This document shows positions 20,111-29,000 of a stretch of DNA of 64,000 nucleotides, piece by piece. The notes beneath the pieces are model-generated. The model was given only the letters and a program-made list of their open reading frames with translations, did no database searches and was not told the DNA's origin. Position 1 is the stretch's first letter. Every line of letters begins with the position of its first letter. A program made the translations under genes and the position numbers. The DNA comes from Mycolicibacterium mengxianglii (lineage in GTDB: Bacteria > Actinomycetota > Actinomycetes > Mycobacteriales > Mycobacteriaceae): positions 5,456,001-5,520,000 of the forward strand of contig NZ_CP065373.1 in NCBI RefSeq assembly GCF_015710575.1, written 5' to 3'.

Positions 20111-21597
20111 CGCATCCGCACCCAGGTGAACAGTCCGCCGATCCAGGCCGCCAGCGGCAGTGCGGCGACGATGGCCACCAGCTCGAGCCATTCGGCCAGC
20201 ATCCGCACCAGCGGGGTGAACCTGGTGACCGGAACCAGAAGTGCGGCAAGCAGTCCGGTGAATCCGAAGGCCGCCAGGGCAAGCACGCCCCAGAGCACCG
20301 CCGCCCCCGATTCAGCCGGGGCGGCGAAGACGTATTTGGCCACTCCGAGGCACACCGCGGCCGCGGCCCCACACACCAGCGCCACCGCTTGGCGTTTGTC
20401 GGCGAACGTCCGGGCCCGGCAGATGAAGATGAACGCGAACAATCCTGCGAGAACGGCTGCCGCTGTTGCCTTCTCCCGTCCCGGCATGAGGGTGGTCCAC
20501 ACGGCGGCCGGCAACGCGATCGCGGCGCCGACGCACACCCCGGTCAACACACTGTTGGCGCGCTTGGCCGCGGCGGCGATCTCGGCACCCCGCGGGGTGT
20601 TGTCAGGGTTCGGCTCCGCTTGGTCCTCTTCGGCGTCGTCGTCGACCGGGGCCACGGCGTCGACCGGCAGACCATCGTGGCGGCGGAACAGATCGCGACC
20701 GGTGATGGAACCGAAGTGCGGCGGCCGGATTCGGGCCGCCCACAGTGAGATGGTCGGGGCCAACGTCAGCAGTAACAGCAGGGCGATCAGCGCGCACATT
20801 CCGAGCCACTGCGCCGGGACCGGCCGCCACATCCGGACCAGCGCGACCAGGCCGCCCAGGACGCACAGCGTGACGAGCACTGCGGCGACGATGACATGCC
20901 GGTGGGTCAGCGCAGTCAGCCCGCAGATCAGCACGATGACGGTCAGACCCGCGATGAACAGGTGTGCGGCGCCTATCTGGCCCGGGGCCGCCGCGCCCGC
21001 GGCCACGGCGAGCAGTGGCACCGACAACCAGCCGAATCCACTCAACAGATCGGTCCGGTCCGGCCACCACCTGGCCACTGCGCCCGCGCCGCCCACGGTC
21101 AGCAGGCCCAGCGCACCGGTCACGATGGTGGCCGCCAAGGCGTCGGTAACCGCCCGGTTCCGCACCGCGAAGGCGAGTACCGCCAGCGCCACCATGGCGA
21201 GGATCGCGAGCGCAACGTGGGCCGCCGTCTGCGCGGTCACCGGCGCGAAGAGTCGCTTGCCCACCCTGGCCAGGCCTGTCGACAACGATTCGTACTGCGG
21301 TTCAAAGGAATCGCCGGCGATCGCGGGGACGAGCACCAAGGTGGCACCGTCTTCCACCCCGAGATCGTCCAGTGTCTTGGTGACATCGAGGCGGGTCCCG
21401 TTGGCTCGCTGAAGTTCGTAGCCGATGCTCGATTCCAGCCCCGTCAGTCCCCGGCGCCGCAATTCCTCGTTGAGTAGTTCGACGACATCGTCGATGAAGA
21501 CCTCGATGGGCACCGATGCCGGATACACCTGCGAGACCAGATGCTCACCGCAGACAACGGCGACCGCACAGCGTGCGGGAAAGGTGACTTTCGGCAT
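20107..21597 (-). CDS. eccD2: ESX-2 type VII secretion channel protein EccD
   Basis: This 496-residue protein has an N-terminal ubiquitin-like cytosolic domain (about residues 1-95, with FIDDVVELLNEELRRRGLTG and LDVTKTLDDLGVEDGATLVLVP). About eleven transmembrane helices separated by short loops follow. EccD dimers form the central membrane vestibule of the ESX pore. Its length and topology match the family. The start overlaps the stop of the upstream MinD-like gene by one base (TAATG), and its stop overlaps the mycP start (ATGA), so it is a tightly coupled operon gene. Confidence 0.93.
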   Translation of the reverse strand: MPKVTFPARCAVAVVCGEHLVSQVYPASVPIEVFIDDVVELLNEELRRRGLTGLESSIGYELQRANGTRLDVTKTLDDLGVEDGATLVLVPAIAGDSFEPQYESLSTGLARVGKRLFAPVTAQTAAHVALAILAMVALAVLAFAVRNRAVTDALAATIVTGALGLLTVGGAGAVARWWPDRTDLLSGFGWLSVPLLAVAAGAAAPGQIGAAHLFIAGLTVIVLICGLTALTHRHVIVAAVLVTLCVLGGLVALVRMWRPVPAQWLGMCALIALLLLLTLAPTISLWAARIRPPHFGSITGRDLFRRHDGLPVDAVAPVDDDAEEDQAEPNPDNTPRGAEIAAAAKRANSVLTGVCVGAAIALPAAVWTTLMPGREKATAAAVLAGLFAFIFICRARTFADKRQAVALVCGAAAAVCLGVAKYVFAAPAESGAAVLWGVLALAAFGFTGLLAALLVPVTRFTPLVRMLAEWLELVAIVAALPLAAWIGGLFTWVRMR

Positions 21598-22622
21598 TAC
21601 TGCGGCCTGTCGGCGTCCGGGGTGTATTTGTCCGCGAGCGCGGCGGTGATTTCGAAAAGCCGCAGCCGCGTCTTCTTGTGCAGCTCGTGCTGGGTGTCGA
21701 TGATCCCGCCCTTTGCCAAATGTGGATCGTAGGGCATGAATTCGACCGTCGCCCCGGATTGACGGAATCGCTCGGTCAGATAGACCCGCGCTTCTTTGTC
21801 GTGGTTGTTGCGGCTGTCGTTGAGGACGACCATGCTGCGCGACACCAGCTCGTGGTAACCCATCGCCCTGAGCAGATCGATGGCGCGTGTCACCGGCAGG
21901 GAGGTGTCGGCTGTCAACCCGGACACGAACACGACGGTATCGGCGGAGTCGAACACCGCCTTCATCACCGGATGCTCCAGGTCGTCGGAGGTGTCCACCA
22001 GGATCACGTTGTGCGTGCGCCGCAGCCGGGACAACACACCGGTGAACATCGACGGCACCAACGGTCGCGGTTGATCGGAGGCGCGGTTACCCGCCAGCAC
22101 ATCGAGCCCGAGAGCGTTCTGGCCCAAGTGTTCTCGAATATCGGCATAGCCTTGGACGTCGGTGTCGTTCAGCACCGCCGAGTAATCCCCGGGTGGCGCC
22201 TCGTCGATCCGGCCTGCCAGGGTGCCGAAACCGGGTGCGGCATCGATGGCCACCACGTTCTCCGGGCGGCATTCCCGGAACACCGCACCGATCGAGGCCG
22301 TCATCGTGGTCTTGCCCACCCCGCCCTTGCCGGAGATCACCGCGATCACGTATTGCTTGCGGATGTGGCGCCTGATCCGGTCCCGGAGTTCGCGGTAGTG
22401 CCGCTCGGCGGGGGACTCGCCCAGATTGAGGGCGTGAAATGTGGCTCGGTACAAGAACTTCCGCCAGCCCGAACCCGGCGGTATTTTGCGCGGCGCCACC
22501 ATGTCGGAAATCCGCAGGGTCTGGGAAACGGAATCCTGATAATCCTGGCGGCCGCCCGTCATATCCCGATGCGCCTGCCCACGCTCCGGCGCTCTGGTCT
22601 GGTCAGTCCATGGATTGGTCAC
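21597..22622 (-). CDS. MinD/ParA-like ATPase of the ESX-2 locus (Rv3888c type)
   Basis: This 341-residue P-loop ATPase has ISGKGGVGKTTM (near residue 97), AIDAAPGFGTL, LDVLAGNRA, LVDTSDD and VVLNDSRNNHDKEARVYL, the pattern of the Rv3888c/EspI group. I chose the GTG at 22622 because AGGAA lies seven bases upstream and this avoids a 28-base overlap with espG; the resulting length equals that I recall for Rv3888c. The gene starts after espG and its stop overlaps the eccD start. A role in controlling secretion or positioning the machine is proposed by analogy with EspI and is not shown here. Confidence 0.85.
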   Translation of the reverse strand: MTNPWTDQTRAPERGQAHRDMTGGRQDYQDSVSQTLRISDMVAPRKIPPGSGWRKFLYRATFHALNLGESPAERHYRELRDRIRRHIRKQYVIAVISGKGGVGKTTMTASIGAVFRECRPENVVAIDAAPGFGTLAGRIDEAPPGDYSAVLNDTDVQGYADIREHLGQNALGLDVLAGNRASDQPRPLVPSMFTGVLSRLRRTHNVILVDTSDDLEHPVMKAVFDSADTVVFVSGLTADTSLPVTRAIDLLRAMGYHELVSRSMVVLNDSRNNHDKEARVYLTERFRQSGATVEFMPYDPHLAKGGIIDTQHELHKKTRLRLFEITAALADKYTPDADRPQ

Positions 22623-22657
22623 GAAACTGTTCCTGACACGCGGTACTGGGCCATTGA

Positions 22658-23506
22658 TTACACCACTTTCCGGTAGGAATGCCATTCCTGAGCGGCAGGC
22701 AGACGGCGCACCATTTCATTGATGGCGGCCACGATGTTGTTGTGCGAACCGGGCGTCAGGATCATCCAGCGTTTTCCGTCGCGTTGGAGGTGTTCGGCCA
22801 TCACCCTGCCATCGGGGGTGTCGATCACCGTCACGACGGCGCCACCGACCGTCACCCGCGAGTCGTTGCCGGAGTCCACCCCCGACTGGATTGCGACGAT
22901 GGAGGCCTGGGCGGAGCGGGTGGGGTCGGCGGCGGTCAGCAGTACGTGCAACTGCTCGGCATCGAGGTCGACATTGCCGACCAGGAATCGCCGCAGGCTG
23001 TCCCGGTCCCTGACCTCGGCGAGCACTCTGTCGGTGGGCACGGTGACCGGCTTGAATGCCGCGGGAGGCGCGGAGCCACACAACCGTTCCAGCTGGGTGC
23101 TGATGACCTGATTGGCGGCACCTTCGCTACTGGAGGTACCCGCGCCGCTGAGCCGGACGGCGATGTCGCTTCGCTCCAGGGCAACCCACCACTGCGCGAA
23201 CCGCGACAGCGTCACCTGGGCCGGCGCTGACGGTGCCCCTGCCGTTCCCGGCCTGGTGGCCTGCATGAGCAGCCCCATGTCGCGGCGCGACAGCACAGTG
23301 AGCCATTCGACGACGGCGGGATCAACGGTGCCGTGCTCGTCGATCACCCCGGCGGACTTCAACTCCTCGGCGATGGGGTGCAGCATGGCGACGTTTTTGG
23401 TCTCGACGCTGGGCAGCACCGGACGCAGACCGAGCTCGGGCGCCAAAACCTCTATGCCCGTGAGGATTTGCAGAACCCATAGGCCATCGAGCGTGGTCGT
23501 CAGCAT
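22658..23506 (-). CDS. espG2: EspG-type PE/PPE chaperone
   Basis: This 282-residue protein starts MLTTTLDGLWVLQILTGIEVLAPELGLRP, characteristic of EspG proteins. EspG binds the tip of the PPE protein in cognate PE/PPE pairs and keeps it soluble until secretion. The ATG at 23506 is preferred because GGGGGAAAG lies just upstream. It sits between the esx pair and the MinD-like ATPase, as in Rv3889c. The relevant partner should be the PE/PPE pair encoded at 24390-25924. Confidence 0.9.
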   Translation of the reverse strand: MLTTTLDGLWVLQILTGIEVLAPELGLRPVLPSVETKNVAMLHPIAEELKSAGVIDEHGTVDPAVVEWLTVLSRRDMGLLMQATRPGTAGAPSAPAQVTLSRFAQWWVALERSDIAVRLSGAGTSSSEGAANQVISTQLERLCGSAPPAAFKPVTVPTDRVLAEVRDRDSLRRFLVGNVDLDAEQLHVLLTAADPTRSAQASIVAIQSGVDSGNDSRVTVGGAVVTVIDTPDGRVMAEHLQRDGKRWMILTPGSHNNIVAAINEMVRRLPAAQEWHSYRKVV

Positions 23507-23577
23507 TAACTTTCCCCCGGCGAGCGATGGGGCGCACGTCTGTGTGCGCCCCATCGATTAGTGAGTACGGTGAGCGG

Positions 23578-23868
23578 TCAGAAGCCGAAACCCTGTGCCG
23601 TCATGTGGTCGACGTTCTCCGCCTGCGCGCGGACGCTCTCGATGGTGTGGCCGTGCTTGCCCATCACCTCGATCAGATCCTGAAGCGCATTGAGCATCAA
23701 CAGCTGGTTTTCGCGGAACGCGCTGGCCGCCACGCCCTGGAAGAACTCGGCGATGGCCTCGGTCTGATTCCTGATGTCATCGTGAATGGACTGCAGCGAC
23801 ATCGCGCTGGTGCCCACCGTGGACGACAGCGCGTTCACCGCGCCGTGGTCGTAAAGGATGCGATCCAT
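23578..23868 (-). CDS. esxC: WXG100-family protein EsxC-like, with FxG in place of WxG
   Basis: This 96-residue helical hairpin protein is in the size class of Esx secreted proteins. The turn carries EFFQG (residues 41-45), so the usual Trp is Phe, which as far as I recall is also true of M. tuberculosis EsxC. It should form a heterodimer with the EsxD-like protein encoded 32 bases upstream and be secreted through ESX-2. No C-terminal YxxxD/E export motif is present, as expected for the partner that does not carry the signal. The order (PPE, esxD, esxC, espG) equals that of Rv3892c-Rv3889c. Confidence 0.87.
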   Translation of the reverse strand: MDRILYDHGAVNALSSTVGTSAMSLQSIHDDIRNQTEAIAEFFQGVAASAFRENQLLMLNALQDLIEVMGKHGHTIESVRAQAENVDHMTAQGFGF

Positions 23869-23900
23869 GTGTCCTTCTCCTGTGGTCGATGGTTAGGGGG

Positions 23901-24242
23901 TTACGCGGGGCTCGCGCCGAAGCCGCCGCCCAGGTTGCCGGTGAAGCCGTTGAACGTATGTGCCGCATCGTCTTCGTGCTGATCCATCATGTTCGCCGCG
24001 TTCACCAGCCCGTGGCTGAGCTTCATCCCGGCCTGATTGGCCTGTTGGATGTCGTGCTCGATCTGGCCTGCCGTGCCCATCGACGCGGTGGCGCCGCCAC
24101 CACCCCACGCCGCGTTCATGATGTTCTCGTGCTCAGCGAGATACTGCTGCGCGATGGCCTGCGCGTTCTCCAGCGCACTGGTGATCGAGTTGGACACCGA
24201 GCGCAGGTGCTCACTGGTGACGAGGATCTGGCCCTCTGCCAT
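23901..24242 (-). CDS. esxD: WXG100-family protein EsxD-like
   Basis: This 113-residue protein has two helices separated by a WGG turn (residues 46-48, AAWGGGGA). The start at 24242 is used because the helical part starts with MAEGQILVTSEHL, and a longer upstream in-frame extension looks non-coding. It has a Gly-rich C-terminal tail. It should pair with the EsxC-like protein. The C-terminal export motif YxxxD/E normally expected in one partner is not obvious: the only YxxxD/E-like string (YLAEHE, from residue 34) lies before the turn. Confidence 0.87.
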   Translation of the reverse strand: MAEGQILVTSEHLRSVSNSITSALENAQAIAQQYLAEHENIMNAAWGGGGATASMGTAGQIEHDIQQANQAGMKLSHGLVNAANMMDQHEDDAAHTFNGFTGNLGGGFGASPA

Positions 24243-24332
24243 TTGCTTCTCCCTTGCTGTCTTTCCCCCCGAGCAGGGGTCTCGCATCGAGTGTATGGGT
24301 TATGTGGTTGCTGTCACTTCACCATTTAGCAA

Positions 24333-24348
24333 ACTCTGCTCGCAGAGT
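24333..24348. other. Hairpin in the PPE-esxD gap
   Basis: ACTCTGC (24333-24339) and GCAGAGT (24342-24348) form a perfect 7-bp stem with a 2-base loop in the 147-base gap between PPE and esxD. It could attenuate or process the operon transcript so that the esx genes are expressed at a different level. Function is inference. Confidence 0.45.
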
Positions 24349-24389
24349 GTCACAACTGTCCCTTGGTTAACTGAAGTTGCATCACCGCA

Positions 24390-25610
24390 TCAGTCGCGGC
24401 GGGTTTCCCCGTAACCGCCGTCGACGACCACCCGCGCGTAGTTGGCCCCGTCGCGATCCTTGTCGCCGTCGCCCTGACCGCGGTGCAGCATCCCCGGCGA
24501 CATCGGCATACCCCCGGTACCCGCACCGGTGGTGGGCCCCCGCATCTCGGCGGCGTCGAGGAAACCGGGCTTCAGACCTGTGGCCCTGCCAGCCCCTGCG
24601 GGGTCGAAACTGCTGGTCGGACGGGTGAAGCTGGTCAAGCCGGCACCTGGATGCCCCGCGGCGCCACCGCCAACCGAGCCGCCTAGTGACCCGGCCCCGC
24701 CGCCCGCACCACCGACACCGCCGCCGGCCCCGCCGGGCCCGGCCGCGGCACGGATCGCGTCGGTGGCCGCATCGGGTCCCTTCATTCCACTGCCGAACAT
24801 GCCGGTCAGCGGGCCCATCAAACCTTGCATCGCGCCGAAACCCTGTTGCGCGGCCTGCATCGGCATCTGCATCAGCCCGGTGAGCGGCTGCAACAGCCCT
24901 TGCGCCTGCCCGACCATCGAGCTCATCTGGCCCATCGCATCCGTGCCGCCGGCAGCACCCTGCATGGTCGACTGCGCGGACTGCGTGCCGGCCTGCATCG
25001 CCTGGCCTGCGGCGCCGTTACCTGCGGCTTCTGCCACTGCGGCGGCTGCCGCGGCCGGCGCCGCCGGGGAAGCGCCCATCGGCGCCACGGGCGGCGGCAC
25101 GGTCAGGGCCGCGGTCAATGCGGCCAACGCAGCGCCGTAGACGACGCCGGCCCGTGAGTTGTTGGGCCACATTCCGCCGAAATATTCCATGTTGAGCTCG
25201 ATGATGCGCGGCGTGAGACCACCCAGCACCAGCGGATTGATCGCCTGGCAGGAGCTTTCGTCCACGCGGTTTTCGACACACAACGGCGCCGGAATCATGC
25301 TGGAGACGGCCGCTTCGTACGCCGCGACGGCCGAGCTGGCGATGGGCGGCTTTTCGGTCACCCAGCCGGCCAGCAGTTGCAGAGCCGCGTTCAGCCCGGC
25401 GCCGGCTTGAGCCGACCCGGCAGCACCCACACCCTGCCAGCTGGTCATCGTGGCCGCGGTGTTGAGTGCCGACAGCCCGAACGACGCCTCGTGGCTGGCC
25501 AGCTGGGTCAGCCACGCCGACATATTGGCCAATGTGGTCGCCGTTCCGGTGCCCATCATCAGCCGCGTGTAGTTGTCCTCCGGTCTACTGATCGGCCAGA
25601 GCGGATCCAT
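24390..25610 (-). CDS. PPE family protein of the ESX-2 locus (PPE69-like)
   Basis: This 406-residue protein has an N-terminal helical PPE domain with TSWQGVGA (the WxG-like turn near residue 58) and a PxxCxENR segment (PAPLCVENRVDESSCQAINP), found also in PPE69 of M. tuberculosis ESX-2. The C-terminal half is Ala/Gly/Met-rich and low complexity. The exact Pro-Pro-Glu triad is missing; the N-terminus reads PISRPEDNY. It should form a heterodimer with the PE protein encoded 11 bases upstream, bind EspG and be secreted. Length and layout closely follow Rv3892c. Confidence 0.87.
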   Translation of the reverse strand: MDPLWPISRPEDNYTRLMMGTGTATTLANMSAWLTQLASHEASFGLSALNTAATMTSWQGVGAAGSAQAGAGLNAALQLLAGWVTEKPPIASSAVAAYEAAVSSMIPAPLCVENRVDESSCQAINPLVLGGLTPRIIELNMEYFGGMWPNNSRAGVVYGAALAALTAALTVPPPVAPMGASPAAPAAAAAAVAEAAGNGAAGQAMQAGTQSAQSTMQGAAGGTDAMGQMSSMVGQAQGLLQPLTGLMQMPMQAAQQGFGAMQGLMGPLTGMFGSGMKGPDAATDAIRAAAGPGGAGGGVGGAGGGAGSLGGSVGGGAAGHPGAGLTSFTRPTSSFDPAGAGRATGLKPGFLDAAEMRGPTTGAGTGGMPMSPGMLHRGQGDGDKDRDGANYARVVVDGGYGETRRD

Positions 25611-25621
25611 GCGACCTCCAC

Positions 25622-25924
25622 CTATGTTGTCGGGAGGAACGCGAGATTGCCCAGTGCATCCACGGTGCGGTAGGTGGTCGCACTCAGAGCCTGCGTGCCG
25701 GAGTACGCAACCCGCTGGCCCGTGTGTTCGGCCGTGGCACCCAGGTACGCAGCCCCTGCCGCGTTCAATGCGGCGGCGAACTGCACCGAGTCGGCGTCGG
25801 CGCCCATCGGCATGGCTCCCAGAAGAGCCGTCGACGCAGCTGCCGCGCTGGCAGCCATCGAGGCGCTGATGCCGGTTTCCGTCGCCGATGAAAGGTCGAT
25901 GGCTTCTGGCGCTACATCCATCAT
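25622..25924 (-). CDS. PE family protein of the ESX-2 locus (PE36-like)
   Basis: This 100-residue Ala-rich helical protein has Pro-Glu at residues 6-7 and a C-terminal YRTVD (residues 85-89), which fits the YxxxD/E type VII export motif. It lies directly upstream of the PPE gene, the normal order for a cognate PE/PPE pair. Two adjacent ATG codons (25924, 25921) are possible starts. It is preceded by a 120-base gap after eccC that may hold an internal promoter. Confidence 0.85.
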   Translation of the reverse strand: MMDVAPEAIDLSSATETGISASMAASAAAASTALLGAMPMGADADSVQFAAALNAAGAAYLGATAEHTGQRVAYSGTQALSATTYRTVDALGNLAFLPTT

Positions 25925-26044
25925 GGTGATGCCCTCCCTATGGTCGCGGGCGGTGAGCCACGCGCGTATTTCTCGAGTCTAAGGTGTGCTGCGCGCTCGA
26001 GTCGACACAAGTTTCCTGCGAATCCAGCGAATCCGATGCCGCGG

Positions 26045-29000
26045 TCATTCAGGGCTGCCCACGAGGACACCCTCGATGTCACCTTCCGTGGTCACCAGGA
26101 GCCCGCGCCCGGGCGGCAGTTGCTGGGCACTCGTCCTGGCGAAAACCTTCACCGTGGCCGGATCGTTGTCCATGAACAATGTCGGGGTCCGGGCGCCGGT
26201 CAGCTTCTGCATGAACGGGTTCATCACCGAGACGCCGGCCCAGTTGCCGGGCAATCGCGCGGTGATCACATGCAGACCGATCTCCCGGCTGCGTTCGATC
26301 AGACCCCACAGGGGGGCTGTCGCAGCCTGCTTCCCCAGCACCCCGTTGGGCCGCAGTTCCTGCTCGTCGTCGATCAGCACGAAATGGTTTGGGCCTTCCC
26401 ATCTTTGGCGATTGAGCAGTTCCTCCTGGCTCAGCCCCGACGGTGGCAGCCGCTGGTAGAGCTCGGCGGCCAATCCGCCGATCACCTGATCGATGTCGTC
26501 CACGGTGTAGGCGTACGCGCGGACGTGAGGACCCTGCACCTTGCCGATCAGGGTTGTCTTGGGATCGATGATGGTGATCTGGGCCTGCTCCGGGGTGTAC
26601 AGCTGCGTCACCGCTTGCCCGAGCGCCGCCAGGGTGGTGGTCTTGCCGCACTGGCCGCGCCCCACCACCAGCAGATTCGGGGTCGCCCTGGCCGGCAGTG
26701 CCACCGGCTGCAGCCCGCTCTCACCGATCGCGAACGGGATGTTGAGCGGGTCGGCGGCTGCGGGCGTGCCCGCGAACGCCTCGACCACCTGCCGCAGCGC
26801 CACCCGTTCCGGTAGCCGGGCCAGCTTCTCCACCTTGCCGGCGCCGGTGCTGCCGGCGATCACGGCGCCGACCTGGCGGGTCCCGACGACCTCGCCGGAC
26901 GGGCCGATGATCTCCGGCACCCCGACCAGGATCTCGTGGCCGTGGCGGGTCAGGCCGAACCCCGGCCGGTCCAGCGTGTGCCGGGCCGCGCGCCGGTGCT
27001 CCATCCCGGTGCCCATCTGGGTCTCATCGGGATTGCTCAGCCGCAGCTGAATACGGGCGTTGGAGACGTTCAACAACGCCTGCTTCTGTCCGATCAGCCA
27101 GGCGTTGGCACTGGTGATGACATGGATGCCGTACGACAAGCCCTGGCGGGCCAGCGTTATGGCGCGGTCGCCGAGGCCGAAATCCTTCTCGTAGAGCTCC
27201 CCGAAGTTGTCGATGACCAGAAAGACGTCGCCGAACTTGTCGTTCGGATCGGTGCCGGCGCCGCCGGCCGCCCCGAACCGCCGCTCGCGAAATTCGGAGA
27301 TGTCGATCTGGAAGTGCTTGAAGGCCGCCTCCCGGGCCCGGATCAGGCCCTCGAGGGTGGCGATCGTGCGGGAGACACCCTCGGTGTCGGTCAGGCTGAC
27401 GACGCCCGCGACGTGGGGATACTCCTCCACCGGGTACAGCGAGGCGCCGATGCAGAAGAAAGTCACCCGTTCCGGCCGGTACATCAGCGCCGCGGTGGTC
27501 ATCAGGGTCATCAGGGTGGTGGACTTTCCCCGCTGCGCGGTCGCCACCACCATGATGTTGTCCATTTCCGCATCGATGACGTGCACCTGTTGCAGGTGGT
27601 CTTCCGGGATGTCCTCGATCGCGACCGGGAACACCAGCCCCGGGTTGTCCCCGTAGTCGACATGCCAAGGCTTACCGCGCCACTGGTAGACCAGTTCGTC
27701 GGCGCGTTGGCTGACCTCCAGCGGGGGCAGCCAGATCTGGTGCGGTGCGCGGGCCGGATGGGCCAGCAGCGATTCCCGGATCACGTCGAGGAGCTTCTTC
27801 TTCTTGAATCCGTCGGCGTGGAAGAGGAATTCGTCGGGTTCTGCGGGTTCGTCGGCGACGGCCAACGCGGAGCTGTCCTCATCGGAGAGCGGTTGGTACT
27901 CCCAGGTCAGTGACCGTGGCTGCCGGAAGCTCACATCGATGGTCTTGTCCACCTCGACGTTCTTCTTCGGCACGACGAACGGCGCAGACACGTAGAAACA
28001 GCGGAACTGGTCGAGCTCACGGGGACCCACCTTGAGCAGGGCATAGCCGTTCTCCTTCGACGGCAGGTGCAGCGCGGCGTCGCTGCCGATGACGTCGCGG
28101 GAATCCTCGGCCGTCTCGGCGCGCAGCGCGACACGAAAAGCGATGTTGCTCTTCGCTTTACTCAACGAGGACAGATCCAGGCGCTGGCCGCCGAGGGTGA
28201 AGAAGACGTTACAGCCACGGCCTTCCTGACCGATGTGGATCACCAGGTCGATCCAGTCGGCGTGATGGTGGAACAGTTCCAGGTACTCATCGATGATGAC
28301 GAGCAGGATGGGCACGGGTTCCAGGTCCCGGCCGGCCAATCTCATCTCTTCGTACTCGTTGGCGTCACGGGCACCCGCGTTCTTGAACAGCGCATAGCGC
28401 CTTGCGATTTCGCCGTTGATCGCCTTGCGCATCCGGTCGGCCAGATGTCGGTCGTCCTTGCCGAGGTTGGACAGCGACCCGGCGACGTGCGGCAGCCCTT
28501 CGAGGTCCTGGGCCGCCGACTCGAACTTCATGTCCACGAAGATGACGATGAACGTCTCGGGTGAATGTGTCAGCGCGATGCCATTGCACAGCGACAGGAA
28601 GTACTCCGATTTGCCGGAGCCCGAGGTACCGATCACCACGGAGTGGAAACCGAACCCCCCGAAGTCCTTGGCGCGCAGGATGATGTGCTGCATCTCGCCG
28701 CCGACCTTGACCCCCACCGGCACCATCGCCCACTTGGGATCACCCCGTCCGCGGCTTTCGGCCCAGAGCCGGTCGACGTCGAGGTTGCGCGGGTCGCTGA
28801 TGCCCAGAGCGCGCAGCAACTCGCCGCCCTGGCTGTCCATTTCGGAGAGTTCGCCCGCGCTCATCGGTGCCCACCTGGCCAGCGCCCGAGCGTAACGGTC
28901 GGCGGTGCTCTCGGCGAGCATGTCGGCGACCGCATAAAACGCGCCGCGGTGGCGCAGTCTGCCCTCGCGCAGCTGGAACTGCTCGTCCCCGCCGTTGTAC

